A DNA stretch of 55,429 nt from JAYVYM01 sp046593925 (GCA_046593925.1 JBKJQN010000043.1:1-55429), one strand, 5' to 3'; counted from the first letter of the stretch, positions 15,841 through 25,025 are shown. The notes: a model not told the origin generated them from the letters alone. Translations and numbers: made by a program.

Positions 15841-17490
15841 ATGAGCATCCTCGAGAAGGGCGTTGACACCACGGCGACGTGGGTGGATGACCGGCTCGGC
15901 TCGTCAAACTTTGTCCGGCGCAGCCTGAACAAGGTCTTCCCGGACCACTGGTCCTTCATGCTCGGTGAGATCGCCCTATACTCCTTCATCATCTTGCTGC
16001 TCACCGGCACCTATCTGACGTTCTTCTATGACTCGAGCACGCGCGAGGTCATCTACAACGGGAGCTACATCCCGCTCAAAGGCATCGCGATGTCGCAGGC
16101 CTACGCGTCGACGCTCAACATCAGTTTTGACGTCCGTGGCGGCCTCATCATGCGGCAGATCCACCACTGGGCGGCACTGCTGTTCATGGCGTCGATCGTC
16201 GTGCACCTGATGCGGGTCTTTTTCACGGGGGCGTTCCGCAAGCCACGCGAGATCAACTGGGTGATCGGCTCGCTGCTGTTGATCCTGGGCATCCTGGAGG
16301 GCTTCGCCGGCTACTCCCTGCCCGATGACCTGCTGTCAGGTACCGGCGCCCGCATCGCGTACTCGATCGCGATGTCCATCCCGGTCGTCGGCACCTGGAC
16401 CGCCTTCCTGGTCTTCGGCGGCGAGTACCCCGGTGACGCGATCATCTCCCGGCTCTACGCCATCCACATCCTGCTGGTTCCCGGGGTGATCCTCGCGTTG
16501 ATCACGTTCCACCTCGCGATGATCTGGTACCAGAAGCACACCCAGTTCGCAGGCCCGGGCCGGACCGAGAACAACGTCATCGGCAGCCGGCTGTTCCCGG
16601 CGTACGCGGCGAAAGCCGGTGGGTTCTTCTTCCTGGTCTTCGGGGTGTGCGCGGCGCTCGGCGGCCTGGCGCAGATCAACCCGATCTGGCTGTACGGCCC
16701 CTACAACCCGTCGCAGGTCTCGTCCGGCTCCCAGCCGGACTGGTACGTCGGCTTCCTGGACGGCTCAACGCGGCTCATGCCCAGCTGGGAGTTCCGCGGG
16801 CTCGGGCACACCATCCCGTTCAACGTCCTGATCCCGACGGTCGTGATGCCTGGACTGATCTTCACACTGCTGATCTTCTACCCTTGGCTCGAAGCCCGTT
16901 TCACGGGCGATCGGAAGTACCACAACCTTCTCGACCGGCCGCGTGATGTGCCCGTCCGCACGGCCATCGGCGCCATGTCGCTGTCGTTCTACGTGATTCT
17001 CTGGATCTCCGGCGGCAATGACATCGTCGCCCACATCTTCAGGATCAGCGTCAACAACATGACGTACGTGTGTCGGGCCCTGCTGTTTACCGTCCCGCCG
17101 CTGGTCTACTTCCTCACCAAGCGCTTCTGCCTTGCCCTGCAGCGCAGCGACTCCGAGCTGCTGCACCACGGCATCGAGTCCGGCACGATCCGGCGGCTGC
17201 CCTCGGGGGAGTTCGTCGAGGAGACCGTCCCGCTGCCCGTGGCACACCGGATCCTGCTCACGCGGGTCGAGTCGGACCGCCCGGCGCTAACCGGCGCGAC
17301 GGCCCATGGGGAACAGGGCCACGCAACTGGTTCGGGATATGGCGACCTGCACGAGGTCGCAGTTGCTGGTGGGCCAGCTCCCGCTGCGCACGGAAAGCGC
17401 GAGAAGGTACGGGGCTTCTTCTTCGAAAAGCGTCCGGTGCCCGTTCCCGAGCAGGAAACGACGCGTGAGCTCGAGAAGACAGTGGACTGA
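15841..17490 (+). CDS. qcrB: Cytochrome b subunit of the bcc complex
   Basis: 549 residues, the membrane core that binds two b hemes and the menaquinol sites. Visible family marks are HHWAALLFMASIVVHLMRVF (heme histidines), GYSLPDDLLSGTGARIAYS, HILLVPGVILALITFHLAMI with the second His pair, and PDWYVGFLDGSTRLMPSWE. The Q-site PEWY motif appears here as PDWY, as is usual in Actinobacteria. The last 110 residues form a polar C-terminal extension. Translation follows qcrA without a gap. The HAD phosphatase gene starts inside its 3' end. Confidence 0.95.
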   Translation: MSILEKGVDTTATWVDDRLGSSNFVRRSLNKVFPDHWSFMLGEIALYSFIILLLTGTYLTFFYDSSTREVIYNGSYIPLKGIAMSQAYASTLNISFDVRGGLIMRQIHHWAALLFMASIVVHLMRVFFTGAFRKPREINWVIGSLLLILGILEGFAGYSLPDDLLSGTGARIAYSIAMSIPVVGTWTAFLVFGGEYPGDAIISRLYAIHILLVPGVILALITFHLAMIWYQKHTQFAGPGRTENNVIGSRLFPAYAAKAGGFFFLVFGVCAALGGLAQINPIWLYGPYNPSQVSSGSQPDWYVGFLDGSTRLMPSWEFRGLGHTIPFNVLIPTVVMPGLIFTLLIFYPWLEARFTGDRKYHNLLDRPRDVPVRTAIGAMSLSFYVILWISGGNDIVAHIFRISVNNMTYVCRALLFTVPPLVYFLTKRFCLALQRSDSELLHHGIESGTIRRLPSGEFVEETVPLPVAHRILLTRVESDRPALTGATAHGEQGHATGSGYGDLHEVAVAGGPAPAAHGKREKVRGFFFEKRPVPVPEQETTRELEKTVD

Positions 17491-18127
17491 GCTGCCGCTC
17501 CCCCGCAGTCCCGATGCCGTCCTGATCGACCTCGACGGCACCCTGTCCGACGCCGGCGCGGCCATCGCTGCCTCGGTATCGGCCGCGCTCGCCCACGTCG
17601 GGCACCGCCCGCTCTGCCCCGCGGCGCTGCGTGGATTCGTCGGCCCGCCCCTTGAGGACAGCTTCGCCGCCCTGGGACTCTCGGAGGACGACGTCGAGAA
17701 GGCGGTAGTGGTCTACCGCGCTCAGCACAGCCAGCTGGCAAGCCCGCTCTACGACGGCGTCCTCGTCGCTCTGCAGGCATTGCGCGACGCCGGCCTGCGG
17801 CTGGCTCTGGCGACCAGCAAACCGCAGCAGTTCGCTGAACTGGTGGTGGCGGGCAAGCAGCTGGGTGGCTTCTTCGACGTCGTCGTCGGTTCGGACCGGC
17901 CGGGAGGTCGGCGGACCAAGGGTGACGTGGTCGGCTGCGCGCTGGTCGGACTCGGCGCCCCCACCGCCCCGGTCATGGTGGGCGACCGGCGCCACGACGT
18001 GCAGGGCGCGGCCGAACACGGGATGCCCTGTGTCGGCGTCCTGTGGGGCTACGGCGACGCCGACGAGCTGACCGGAGCCGCCGCCCTGGTCGCGACCCCC
18101 GCCGACCTTGTCGCGCTCTTGACATGA
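17465..18127 (+). CDS. HAD-superfamily phosphatase (Gph-like)
   Basis: 220 residues. The HAD motifs occur in order: DLDGTLSD (nucleophile Asp and acid Asp), LALATSKP (Thr/Ser), KGDVVGCAL (Lys), and VGDRRHDVQGAAEHG (Asp pair). The helical cap between motifs I and II and the short size fit phosphoglycolate phosphatase or 5'-nucleotidase relatives. The substrate cannot be told from sequence. GTG 17465 lies 26 bases inside qcrB with AGGAA upstream, so translation is coupled to qcrB. No link to respiration is evident beyond this overlap. Confidence 0.82.
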   Translation: MSSRRQWTELPLPRSPDAVLIDLDGTLSDAGAAIAASVSAALAHVGHRPLCPAALRGFVGPPLEDSFAALGLSEDDVEKAVVVYRAQHSQLASPLYDGVLVALQALRDAGLRLALATSKPQQFAELVVAGKQLGGFFDVVVGSDRPGGRRTKGDVVGCALVGLGAPTAPVMVGDRRHDVQGAAEHGMPCVGVLWGYGDADELTGAAALVATPADLVALLT

Positions 18128-18134
18128 ACCCTCA

Positions 18135-18180
18135 AGGTGCCGCGGGAGCCAGGTGCCGCGGGAGCCAGGTGCCGCGGGAC
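18135..18180. repeat. 16-bp tandem repeat, nearly three copies
   Basis: AGGTGCCGCGGGAGCC at 18135-18150 and 18151-18166, then AGGTGCCGCGGGAC to 18180. It lies directly after the HAD gene stop and runs into the palindromic element that begins GGGACAAA. Confidence 0.85.
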
Positions 18181-18263
18181 AAAGGACTTGCACCTCGGGA
18201 GATCATCCCGCCCGCCACGCTCAGCCTGGCTGATGATGTTGCGAGGTGCAAGGTGTTTGTCCC
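18176..18263. repeat. 88-bp palindromic element, copy 1
   Basis: Outer arms GGGACAAA (18176-18183) and TTTGTCCC (18256-18263), with inner arms CTTGCACCTC (18187-18196) and GAGGTGCAAG (18243-18252). The loop contains GCCCGCCACGCTC and GCTGATGATG. Copy 2 at 33972-34059 has the same arms and loop words in the opposite orientation. No coding sense. Size and palindromy suit a MITE or REP-like element. Confidence 0.8.
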
Positions 18264-18692
18264 GGTGCCCCCCGACTATTCATCGTCCCAACCGGGCGTG
18301 CTGCAAACCGAGCGTTACTTCGACACGTCGACTGGTTGGCGTGGCCAGCACCGACCTGCTCGACGACTGCCCTGTCGACGCACTGGCGCTGACGGGCAAG
18401 ACCCCTGCAGCTGGCGCCGGCGCAGCCGGCCGGGGCCGTCCGCGCACAAGTCCTTGCCGTGCATGCGCCGGCGAGCCTGGCGCGGGTCAGCAGCTTCCCG
18501 GACGCGCACCGGTGGGCGACCGAGGCCGCTGAGGCGGCCCGCCTCGTGGGGCTGCCTGAACGGTTACCACGGCGCTGGCACCAGCGGCTGCGTCAACAGG
18601 ATCCGGAGCAGGCCCAGCAAGCCGTGCGCGTCAACATCGAGAACGCCAGGCCGACCGGGGACGCGGCCGCTGAACTTCACAGCCCTATAACC

Positions 18693-20119
18693 GGCTCTTC
18701 GCAGATGAGGGTGTAGCCGGCGGCGCGTAGTCGAGCGTGTCGGTCCCGGAGAAGGCGTCGAGGCCTTTCGAAGATGGGGGTTCCTACACCGACCCAGCCA
18801 GAAAGACCTCGACGTGCCCGACGCTACATTCGCGTGCCCTGACCTGACCACGTTCTGCCGGCTCGACGAGCTTGGCTTGGTCGTGACCGCGCAGCAGCTT
18901 GCGTCCGACCGGGCGGTGCTGGCCTGCCGGGTCGCCGACCCGGACCCGTGGTGCGGACGGTGCGGGAGCACCGCGCGACAGCGTGACCCGCGCGCTCGCG
19001 CACGAGCCATTCGGCTGGCGACCGACGACGTTGCTGGTGACGTTGTTGCGCTACAAGTGCTCGGGCTGCGGGCATGTCTGGCGCCAGGACATGAGCAGGG
19101 CCGCGGCGCCGCGAGCCAAGCTCTCGGCCGGTGGGTTGCGCTGGTCGCTGGTGGCGATCGTCTGTCAGCATCTGACCGTCGCCCGTGTCGCCGAGGCGCT
19201 CGGGGTCTCCTGGAACACCGCTAACAGCGCGGTCCTGGCCGAGGGCAAGCGGGTCCTGATCAACGACCCGGCCCGCTTGGATGGCGTGAAGGTCCTCGGT
19301 GTCGATGAGCACGTCTGGCGGCACACCCACGAGGGCGACAAGTACGTCACCGTCATCATCGACCTCACCGGAATCCGAGACGACACAGGGCCTGCGCGGC
19401 TGCTCGACATGGTCGAAGGCCGCTCCAAGCAGACGTTCAAGACCTGGCTCGCCAAGCGCCCGCAGGCCTGGCGCGACGGCGTGGAGGTCGTCGCGATGGA
19501 CGGGTTCACCGGCTTCAAGACCGCCACGGCCGAGGAGCTCCCCGACGCCGTCGCGGTCATGGATCCCTTCCACGTCGTCCGGCTCTGCGCCGAGGCCCTG
19601 GATGCGGCTCGCCGGCGCGTCCAGCAGCTCATGCGCGGCCACCGCGGCCGCGCAGGGGACCCGCTCTACGGCGCCCGCCGGACCCTGCACACCGGCACCG
19701 ACCTGCTCACCGACAAACAGAAGACCCGGCTCGACACGCTCTGGGCCAACGACGCGCACGTCCAGGTCGAGGCGACCTGGCGGATCTACCAGCAGATGAT
19801 CGGCGCCTACCGCGAAGGCGACCGCAAGCTCGGCCACCGCAGGATGAGCACGCTCATCGAGGCACTCAGCGCGGGTGTCCCCGCAGAGCTGACCGAGCTC
19901 ATCACGCTCGGCCGGACCCTCAAGCGCAGAGCCGCCGACGTGCTCGCCTACTTCGACCGGCCCGGCACCAGCAACGGCCCGACCGAAGCCATCAACGGCC
20001 GGCTCGAGCACCTCCGCGGCAGCGCTCTCGGCTTCCGAAACCTCACCAACTACATCGCCGGATCGCTCCTGGAGGCCGGCGGGTTCAGGCCGCAACTACA
20101 CCCTTGATTGTGAAGAGCC
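18693..20119 (+). mobile_element. ISL3-family insertion sequence, 1427 bp
   Basis: Ends are imperfect inverted repeats: the left begins GGCTCTTCGCAGATGAGGG, and the right, read inward, begins GGCTCTTCACAATCAAGGG. They agree at 19 of 24 positions, both reaching GTGTAG. The element is flanked by a perfect 8-bp direct repeat CTATAACC (18685-18692 and 20120-20127), the duplication size of ISL3 elements. One transposase gene fills it, with its stop inside the right repeat. Intact ends and an exact target duplication point to a recent insertion, yet the transposase frame is broken. Confidence 0.9.
18814..20107 (+). pseudogene. ISL3 transposase with a frameshift
   Basis: The frame from GTG 18814 starts MPDATFACPDLTTFCRLDEL and reaches PWCGRCGS, the first half of the N-terminal zinc finger. 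It then goes out of frame. The remainder is in the +1 frame from about 18968: PRDSVTRALAHEPFGWRP, CSGCGHVWRQD (second zinc-finger half), VLGVDEHVWR (first catalytic Asp), VMDPFHVVRL (second Asp), and the end SNGPTEAINGRLEHLRGS (Glu). Total length without the shift would be about 430 residues, normal for ISL3. No slippery run is visible at the junction, so a mutation or sequencing error is likelier than programmed shifting. Confidence 0.82.
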
Positions 20120-20571
20120 CTATAACCTCGGCCGCTCGCCCCACGAGCTGCCTCGCGGACGCGCCGTCGGCCTGCGAACAGACGCCCGCGGGCGCTGCCA
20201 AGATGGGGCGTCCCTGGGCGCCGCGCGGCCTGGACGGTCGGTCCCTGGCCGGGGTGGCGGCCATGCTGCGAGGCGACTGGGACGGTGCCCAGGTCATCCT
20301 GAACCTGACCGCCGAGTCACCCCCACCACTGACACGAGCCGATGTGGCCGCCATGGGGCTCACGGTGGCCGCCGGCCGTGGCGACAGGCACCGCTTGCCG
20401 CGCTGCCGGCGGTGCGGCCATGGTGGCAGAGGGACGGCGACATCTGCGGGGCGTCCAACATCGACCTGCAGGTTGAGGCGGGCGACCTCCACATCGCACA
20501 GGCAGCCCGCGACGCCGTCGACGCAGCGGCCGAGCGGGTCCGGGAGCGCCCGGACTCCCAGGCGCCAGGTG

Positions 20572-20651
20572 TCCGACATCTTGGCCAGATGGGAAGCCAA
20601 GGGCGGCCGAATCCGACATCTTGGCCAGATGGAAGGCCAAGGGCGGCCGAA
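20572..20651. repeat. Two tandem 40-bp units
   Basis: Both units start TCCGACATCTTGGCCAGATG and end CCAAGGGCGGCCGAA; they span 20572-20611 and 20612-20651. They lie between the decayed ORF and ctaF. Each unit contains TTGGCC...GGC(C)AA, able to form a small hairpin. No protein function can be assigned. Confidence 0.85.
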
Positions 20652-20716
20652 GAGACAGTACTGGCGTGCCGCCGCAACCTGCTGCCCGGCAGCTGAGCAC
20701 GACCGCAGGATTGGCC

Positions 20717-21184
20717 TCAGTCGCCCAAGAACTTACGTGGACTGGTCGGCGACTCGCCCATCACCTCGAGGGTCTGCAGCGTCTGCGCCTGCGAACGGTT
20801 GATGCCGACGTAGTACTCGAAGAGGAAACCGCCCGACGCGATGAGCACCGCGAACAGGCCGATAATGAACAACCAGGCCCCGAAGACCAGGCCCAGCGTC
20901 ATCACCGAGAACGCCGCCGCCAGGTAGATGGGCCAGTACGAGTGCGGCGAGAAGAAGCCCATCTCGCCGGAGCCCTCACTGATCTCGGAGTTCGGCCGGT
21001 CCTCCGGGCGGGCCTCCATCCGTCGGGCGGTGAACAGCAGGTAGTAGCCGATGATGAAGGCCAATCCACCGGAGAGCGCGATGCAGGTCGTGCCTGTTGG
21101 GTCCTGGGACAACAGCCAGTACACCGTGCTCACCGCGACCAGGAACATCGCGTACAGGGCAAAGAGCAGGCCCTCGACCTTCAC
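20717..21184 (-). CDS. ctaF: Cytochrome c oxidase subunit IV (actinobacterial CtaF)
   Basis: 155 residues starting MKVEGLLFALYAMFLVAVST. Four hydrophobic helices are arranged as two pairs: the N-terminal one, LSGGLAFIIGYYLLF, YLAAAFSVMTLGLVFGAWLF, and IIGLFAVLIASGGFLFEYYV. The conserved loop MGFFSPHSYWPIYLA is typical of the actinobacterial fourth subunit of the aa3 oxidase. Its GTG follows GAGGTAGG and lies 4 bases after the ctaD stop, so ctaC-ctaD-ctaF is one operon. The 3' flank is the IS and repeat region. Confidence 0.93.
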   Translation of the reverse strand: MKVEGLLFALYAMFLVAVSTVYWLLSQDPTGTTCIALSGGLAFIIGYYLLFTARRMEARPEDRPNSEISEGSGEMGFFSPHSYWPIYLAAAFSVMTLGLVFGAWLFIIGLFAVLIASGGFLFEYYVGINRSQAQTLQTLEVMGESPTSPRKFLGD

Positions 21185-21188
21185 CGTC

Positions 21189-22868
21189 CTACCTCAGCTC
21201 GGGGGTGGCGTGGAAGTCGACCTGCCCGGCCGCCTGCGGGTAGTGCAGGTCGAACGCGGGCCGCTCGGAGCGGATGCGCGGGATGGTGACGAAGTTATGG
21301 CGCGGCGGCGGGCAGGAGGTCGCCCACTCCAGGGAGTTGCCGAAGCCCCACGGGTCGTCTCCGACGGCCTTCTCGCCGCGCCGGAAGCTCACGATGACGT
21401 TGTAGATGAACGGCAGTGTGGAAGCCCCAAGCACGAAGGCCCCGATGGAGCTGATCGTATTGAGCGTGGTGAACCCGTCGGCGGCGGAGTAGTCGCCGTA
21501 GCGCCGCGGCATGCCCTCCGCTCCGAGCCAGTGCTGCACCAGGAAGGTGAGGTGGAACCCGACGAACAGCGTCCAGAAGTGCACCTTGCCCAGGCGGTCG
21601 TCGAGCATCCGTCCAGTCATCTTCGGGAACCAGTAGTAGACACCCGCAAAGAAGCCGAACACCACGGTGCCGAAGAGCACGTAGTGGAAGTGCGCCACGA
21701 CGAAGTAGGTGTCGCTGACGTGGAAGTCGATGGGCGGGCTCGCCAGCAGCACCCCCGTCAGGCCACCGAGCAGGAACGTCACGAGGAAGCCGATGGCGTA
21801 CAGCATCGGCGTCTCAAACGACAGCTGGCCACGCCACATGCTGCCGATCCAGTTGAAGAACTTCACACCGGTCGGCACGGCAATCAGGAAGCTGAGGAAG
21901 CTGAAGAACGGCAGCAGCACCGCCCCGGTGGCGAACATGTGGTGCGCCCACACCGTCATGGCGAGCGCACCGATACCGATGGTGGCGAACACCAGACCCT
22001 TGTAGCCGAACACCGGCTTGCGGCTGAACACCGGGATGACCTCGGTGATCACCCCGAAGAACGGCAGCGCCACGATGTAGACCTCGGGATGGCCGAAGAA
22101 CCAGAACAGGTGCTGCCACAGGATCGCGCCGCCGTTGGACGCGTCGTACACGTGGGCGCCGAGGTGTCGGTCAGCCATCAATGCGAACAGCGCTGCCGTG
22201 AGCACCGGGAACGCCATGATCACCAGGATCGAGGTGACCAGGATGTTCCAGGTGAAGATAGGCATCCGGAACATAGTCATGCCGGGTGCCCGCAGTGTGA
22301 TGATCGTCGTGATGAAGTTGACGGCGCCGAGGATCGTCCCGAGGCCCGCCGTGATCAGACCGACGATCCACAGGTCTGACCCGATGCCCGGTGAGTGGAT
22401 GACGTCGTTCAGGGGGGCGTACGCGAACCAGCCGAAGCTCGCGGCTCCTTCGGGGGTGAGGAAGCCGGCCGCCGCGGTGAGGCCGCCGAACAGGTACAAC
22501 CAGTACGAGAAAGCGTTCAGGCGCGGGAAGCTCATGTCCGGCGCGCCGATCTGCAGCGGCATGATGAAGTTGGCGAGGCCGTAGGCGGCCGGCGGCGCGA
22601 ACAGGAACATCATGATCGTGCCATGCATCGTGAACAGCTGGTTGTACTGCTCGTTCGACAGGAACTGCAGGCCTGGCCGTGCCAACTCGGCCCGCATCAG
22701 CTCAGCCAGCAGCCCCGCCAGGATGAAGAACGCGAACGAGGTGCACAGGTAGAGCAGCCCGATGGTCTTGTGGTCCGTGGTCGTCAGGACCTTGACGACC
22801 TTGGAGCCCGGCCCGGGGCTGGGCCGCTTGGTCTGGACGGGCGAGATGGCGCCGGCGATCAGGGTCAC
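21189..22868 (-). CDS. ctaD: Cytochrome c oxidase subunit I
   Basis: 559 residues with twelve membrane helices. It is the catalytic core holding heme a and the heme a3-CuB centre. Typical segments are TTDHKTIGLLYLCTSFAFF at the start, FTMHGTIMMFLFAPP (heme a His), HLFWFFGHPEVYI (CuB His and cross-linked Tyr), VWAHHMF (CuB His pair), and HFHYVLFG (heme a3 and heme a His). The GTG start overlaps the ctaC stop by GTGA. In M. tuberculosis ctaD lies elsewhere, whereas here it stands between ctaC and ctaF. Confidence 0.97.
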   Translation of the reverse strand: MTLIAGAISPVQTKRPSPGPGSKVVKVLTTTDHKTIGLLYLCTSFAFFILAGLLAELMRAELARPGLQFLSNEQYNQLFTMHGTIMMFLFAPPAAYGLANFIMPLQIGAPDMSFPRLNAFSYWLYLFGGLTAAAGFLTPEGAASFGWFAYAPLNDVIHSPGIGSDLWIVGLITAGLGTILGAVNFITTIITLRAPGMTMFRMPIFTWNILVTSILVIMAFPVLTAALFALMADRHLGAHVYDASNGGAILWQHLFWFFGHPEVYIVALPFFGVITEVIPVFSRKPVFGYKGLVFATIGIGALAMTVWAHHMFATGAVLLPFFSFLSFLIAVPTGVKFFNWIGSMWRGQLSFETPMLYAIGFLVTFLLGGLTGVLLASPPIDFHVSDTYFVVAHFHYVLFGTVVFGFFAGVYYWFPKMTGRMLDDRLGKVHFWTLFVGFHLTFLVQHWLGAEGMPRRYGDYSAADGFTTLNTISSIGAFVLGASTLPFIYNVIVSFRRGEKAVGDDPWGFGNSLEWATSCPPPRHNFVTIPRIRSERPAFDLHYPQAAGQVDFHATPELR

Positions 22869-23770
22869 GAGGAACTCCCAGGGGATGGGACGGTGGCGGC
22901 AGGTTGAACGGCGGTGGAGGCAGCCGCGGCGGTGGAGGCTGTGCGGAGGCGCTGTGCAGCGATGAAGGTGTCGTACTCCTGCGGCGACACCACCTTCACG
23001 CGGAAGTCCATCCGGTCATGCTTCTCCCCGCAGAGCTCGGCACAGCGACCGATGTAGGTGCCCTCCTGGCGGATCGTGACCTCGAACTGGTTCACCCGTC
23101 CCGGGATCACGTCACGCTTGAACAGGAACTTCGGCACGAAGAACGAGTGGATGACGTCGTTGCTGGTCTCGACGAAGCGGATCGACCGCCCGGTGGGGAG
23201 CACCAGCTCCGCCGGCTGGCCAGGGGCGCCGGTCACCGACGGATCGACAGTCGCGGCGTTGCCGTCGTCGTAGGTAAATGTCCAGTTCCACTGGAAGCCG
23301 ATGACATCGACCGTCATGGCGGGGTTCTTACTGATCTTGTTGACAGAGTTCTCGCTGACCGCGGTGTAGTAGAAGAGCACCGCGATGATCACGAAAGGGA
23401 TGACCGTGTACAGAACCTCGATCGGCAGGTTGTAGCGGACCTGGCGCGGCAGCTCGTCGCTGCGCTTCCGGTACCGCACGACCGCGAACAGGATCAGACC
23501 CCAGACGAACAGGCCGACCACCAGGGCGGCCCCGACCGAGCCGAGCCACAGGTCGTAGATGCTCTTCCCCTGGTCCGTGACCGGATCGGGAAAGCCCAGA
23601 CTCAGGGTGTTCTCGTACGCCGACCGGGCATTGCAGCCGCCGGCCAGCAGCGCCGTCGCGGCCAACAGGACGGCCAGGCGTCCCGTCGTACGCCGGACTC
23701 GCCGAGCCGGATGGGAGATGGGGCGCAACCTCTCGGACCTTCCTCGACAGTGGACGGCGAACGTGCACAT
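22865..23770 (-). CDS. ctaC: Cytochrome c oxidase subunit II, lipoprotein
   Basis: About 301 residues. The signal peptide LAVLLAATALLAGGC ends in a lipobox, so Cys is likely lipidated. Two membrane helices follow (VGAALVVGLFVWGLILFAVV and VLYTVIPFVIIAVLFYYTAV), then the external cupredoxin domain. The CuA site is CAELCGEKHDRM with the upstream His in VIHSFFVPKF. The Ala/Ser-rich tail is variable. ATG 23770 gives a long leader; TTG 23728 is an alternative because GAGGAAGG lies 9 nt before it. First gene of ctaC-ctaD-ctaF. Confidence 0.93.
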   Translation of the reverse strand: MCTFAVHCRGRSERLRPISHPARRVRRTTGRLAVLLAATALLAGGCNARSAYENTLSLGFPDPVTDQGKSIYDLWLGSVGAALVVGLFVWGLILFAVVRYRKRSDELPRQVRYNLPIEVLYTVIPFVIIAVLFYYTAVSENSVNKISKNPAMTVDVIGFQWNWTFTYDDGNAATVDPSVTGAPGQPAELVLPTGRSIRFVETSNDVIHSFFVPKFLFKRDVIPGRVNQFEVTIRQEGTYIGRCAELCGEKHDRMDFRVKVVSPQEYDTFIAAQRLRTASTAAAASTAVQPAATVPSPGSSS

Positions 23771-23878
23771 AACCTGCAGCCGGTCGCCAGGTGGCTATCG
23801 CGGCAGTCGCGACGTTATCCCAGGCCGGCCAGACCTTCCTGCCGGGGCACGCGACGATGCGGGCCGGTCGACGGGCGC

Positions 23879-23884
23879 TAGCGT
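23879..23884 (+). promoter_or_regulatory. Putative -10 box TAGCGT, leaderless start
   Basis: TAGCGT, 7 nt, then ATG 23892 of the cysteine desulfurase-like gene. Confidence 0.55.
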
Positions 23885-23891
23885 CCGGCGC

Positions 23892-25025
23892 ATGAGCTCC
23901 GCATCCGTTCGGGCGGCAGCCAGCGTGCCTGTCCTGCTGGACGCAGCGGCCGGGCTGCCGCTGCACCCGGCCGCCCGGGCCGCCCTGCTGGCGGCTCTGG
24001 ACGACGGCTGGGCCGACCCGGCCAAGCTCTACGGCGCGGGCCGGCGGGCCCGGCTGTTGCTCGACGGCGCCCGGGAGGCGATCGCCGACGGCCTGGGCGT
24101 ACGCCAGGACGAGGTCGTGCTGCCGCCGGGCGGCTGCGCCGCGAGCCGGTGGGCGGTGCAGGGGGCGCGCCGGCGCGGCGCCGGCCACGTCGTGCACTCC
24201 GCCGTCGAGCACTCCTGTGTGCTGTTTGCCGCCGGGCAGGGCGAGGCGGACGAGGTCGGGGTCGACCAGCTCGGCAGGGTCGACCCTCAGCAATGGGCTC
24301 AGGTGCTGCGAGACGACACCGCGCTGGCCTGTCTCACGGCGGCCAGCCACGAGGTAGGGACCTTGCAGCCCGTCGAGCAGGTCGCCGCCGTCTGCGCGGC
24401 CCGCGCGGTGCCGCTGCACGTCGACGCCTCGGCCGCGGTAGGCCGGGTCGTGCTGCCGACCGGCTGGTCGCTGCTGTCGGCGGACGCCCGGGGCTGGGGC
24501 GGGCCGTCGTCGGTCGGCGTGCTGGTCGTTCGTACCGGCACCCGCTGGCGGGCGCCGCTGCCGGGCGGCGGCCGCGAGGACCCGGTCGACCTGCCAGCCG
24601 TCGTCGCGGCGGCCGTCGGCCTGCAGGCTGTCCTGGCCGAACGGGCGGCCGAAGATGCCCGGCTGCGCCCGCTCGTCGATCGGATACGTGAGCGGGTCCC
24701 GGCGACCGTTCCCGACGTCGAGGTCGTCGGCGACCCGCAGGAGCGCCTGCCACACCTGGTGACCTTCTCCTGCCTGTACGCCGGCGGCGAGGCCCTGCTG
24801 TCGGCCCTGGATGAGCGGGGTTTCGCGGTCTCGAGCGGTTCGTCCTGCACCTCCTCGACGCTGGAGCCGAGCCACGTGCTGGTCGCCATGGGCGTGCTTA
24901 CCCACGGCAACATCCGGCTCTCGCTGCACCGCGGGACGACCGCGGACGATATCGAGCGCTTCCTGCACGTACTGCCCGGCGTCGTCGCCGAGGTACGCCG
25001 GGCCGGCGGAGCCGAGGGCCTGTGA
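23892..25025 (+). CDS. Cysteine desulfurase-like protein without the PLP lysine
   Basis: 377 residues of the fold-type I NifS/IscS family. It shows the N-terminal LDAAAGLPLHPAARAALLAA, the HSAVEHSCVLFAA loop with the cofactor-stacking His, ASHEVGTLQPVEQV, and VDASAAVGR. The persulfide Cys motif SSGSSCTSS near residue 330 is intact. At the place of the usual S(A/G)HKxxGP segment it has SADARGWGGPSSVG: the His-Lys pair is replaced, and the only lysine in the protein is in PAKLYGAG. Without the Schiff-base lysine normal PLP chemistry is not expected. The stop overlaps the tusA GTG, so the pair works together. Activity should be treated as open. Confidence 0.75.
   Translation: MSSASVRAAASVPVLLDAAAGLPLHPAARAALLAALDDGWADPAKLYGAGRRARLLLDGAREAIADGLGVRQDEVVLPPGGCAASRWAVQGARRRGAGHVVHSAVEHSCVLFAAGQGEADEVGVDQLGRVDPQQWAQVLRDDTALACLTAASHEVGTLQPVEQVAAVCAARAVPLHVDASAAVGRVVLPTGWSLLSADARGWGGPSSVGVLVVRTGTRWRAPLPGGGREDPVDLPAVVAAAVGLQAVLAERAAEDARLRPLVDRIRERVPATVPDVEVVGDPQERLPHLVTFSCLYAGGEALLSALDERGFAVSSGSSCTSSTLEPSHVLVAMGVLTHGNIRLSLHRGTTADDIERFLHVLPGVVAEVRRAGGAEGL

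Larger units (their letters stand above)
18459..20570 (+). pseudogene. Decayed ORF interrupted by the insertion sequence
   Basis: Left of the IS a frame reads HAPASLARVSSFPDAHRWAT, then RVNIENARPTGDAAAELHSP up to the target site. Right of it the same frame resumes as SAARPTSCLADAPSACEQTP and LAGVAAMLRGDWDGAQVILN. A shift near 20400 then gives AVRPWWQRDGDICGASNIDL and AGDLHIAQAARDAVDAAAER. Removing the IS and one target copy joins the two halves in frame. The helical, Ala-rich pattern recalls the TPR-like region of large LuxR-type regulators, but this is a guess. The N-terminus is not identifiable, and the gene had probably decayed before the insertion. Confidence 0.4.

Noticed and set aside
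18955..18980. Programmed frameshift in the ISL3 transposase
   Set aside because: No slippery run is visible, the shift lies inside the zinc finger, and ISL3 elements normally have one uninterrupted frame.
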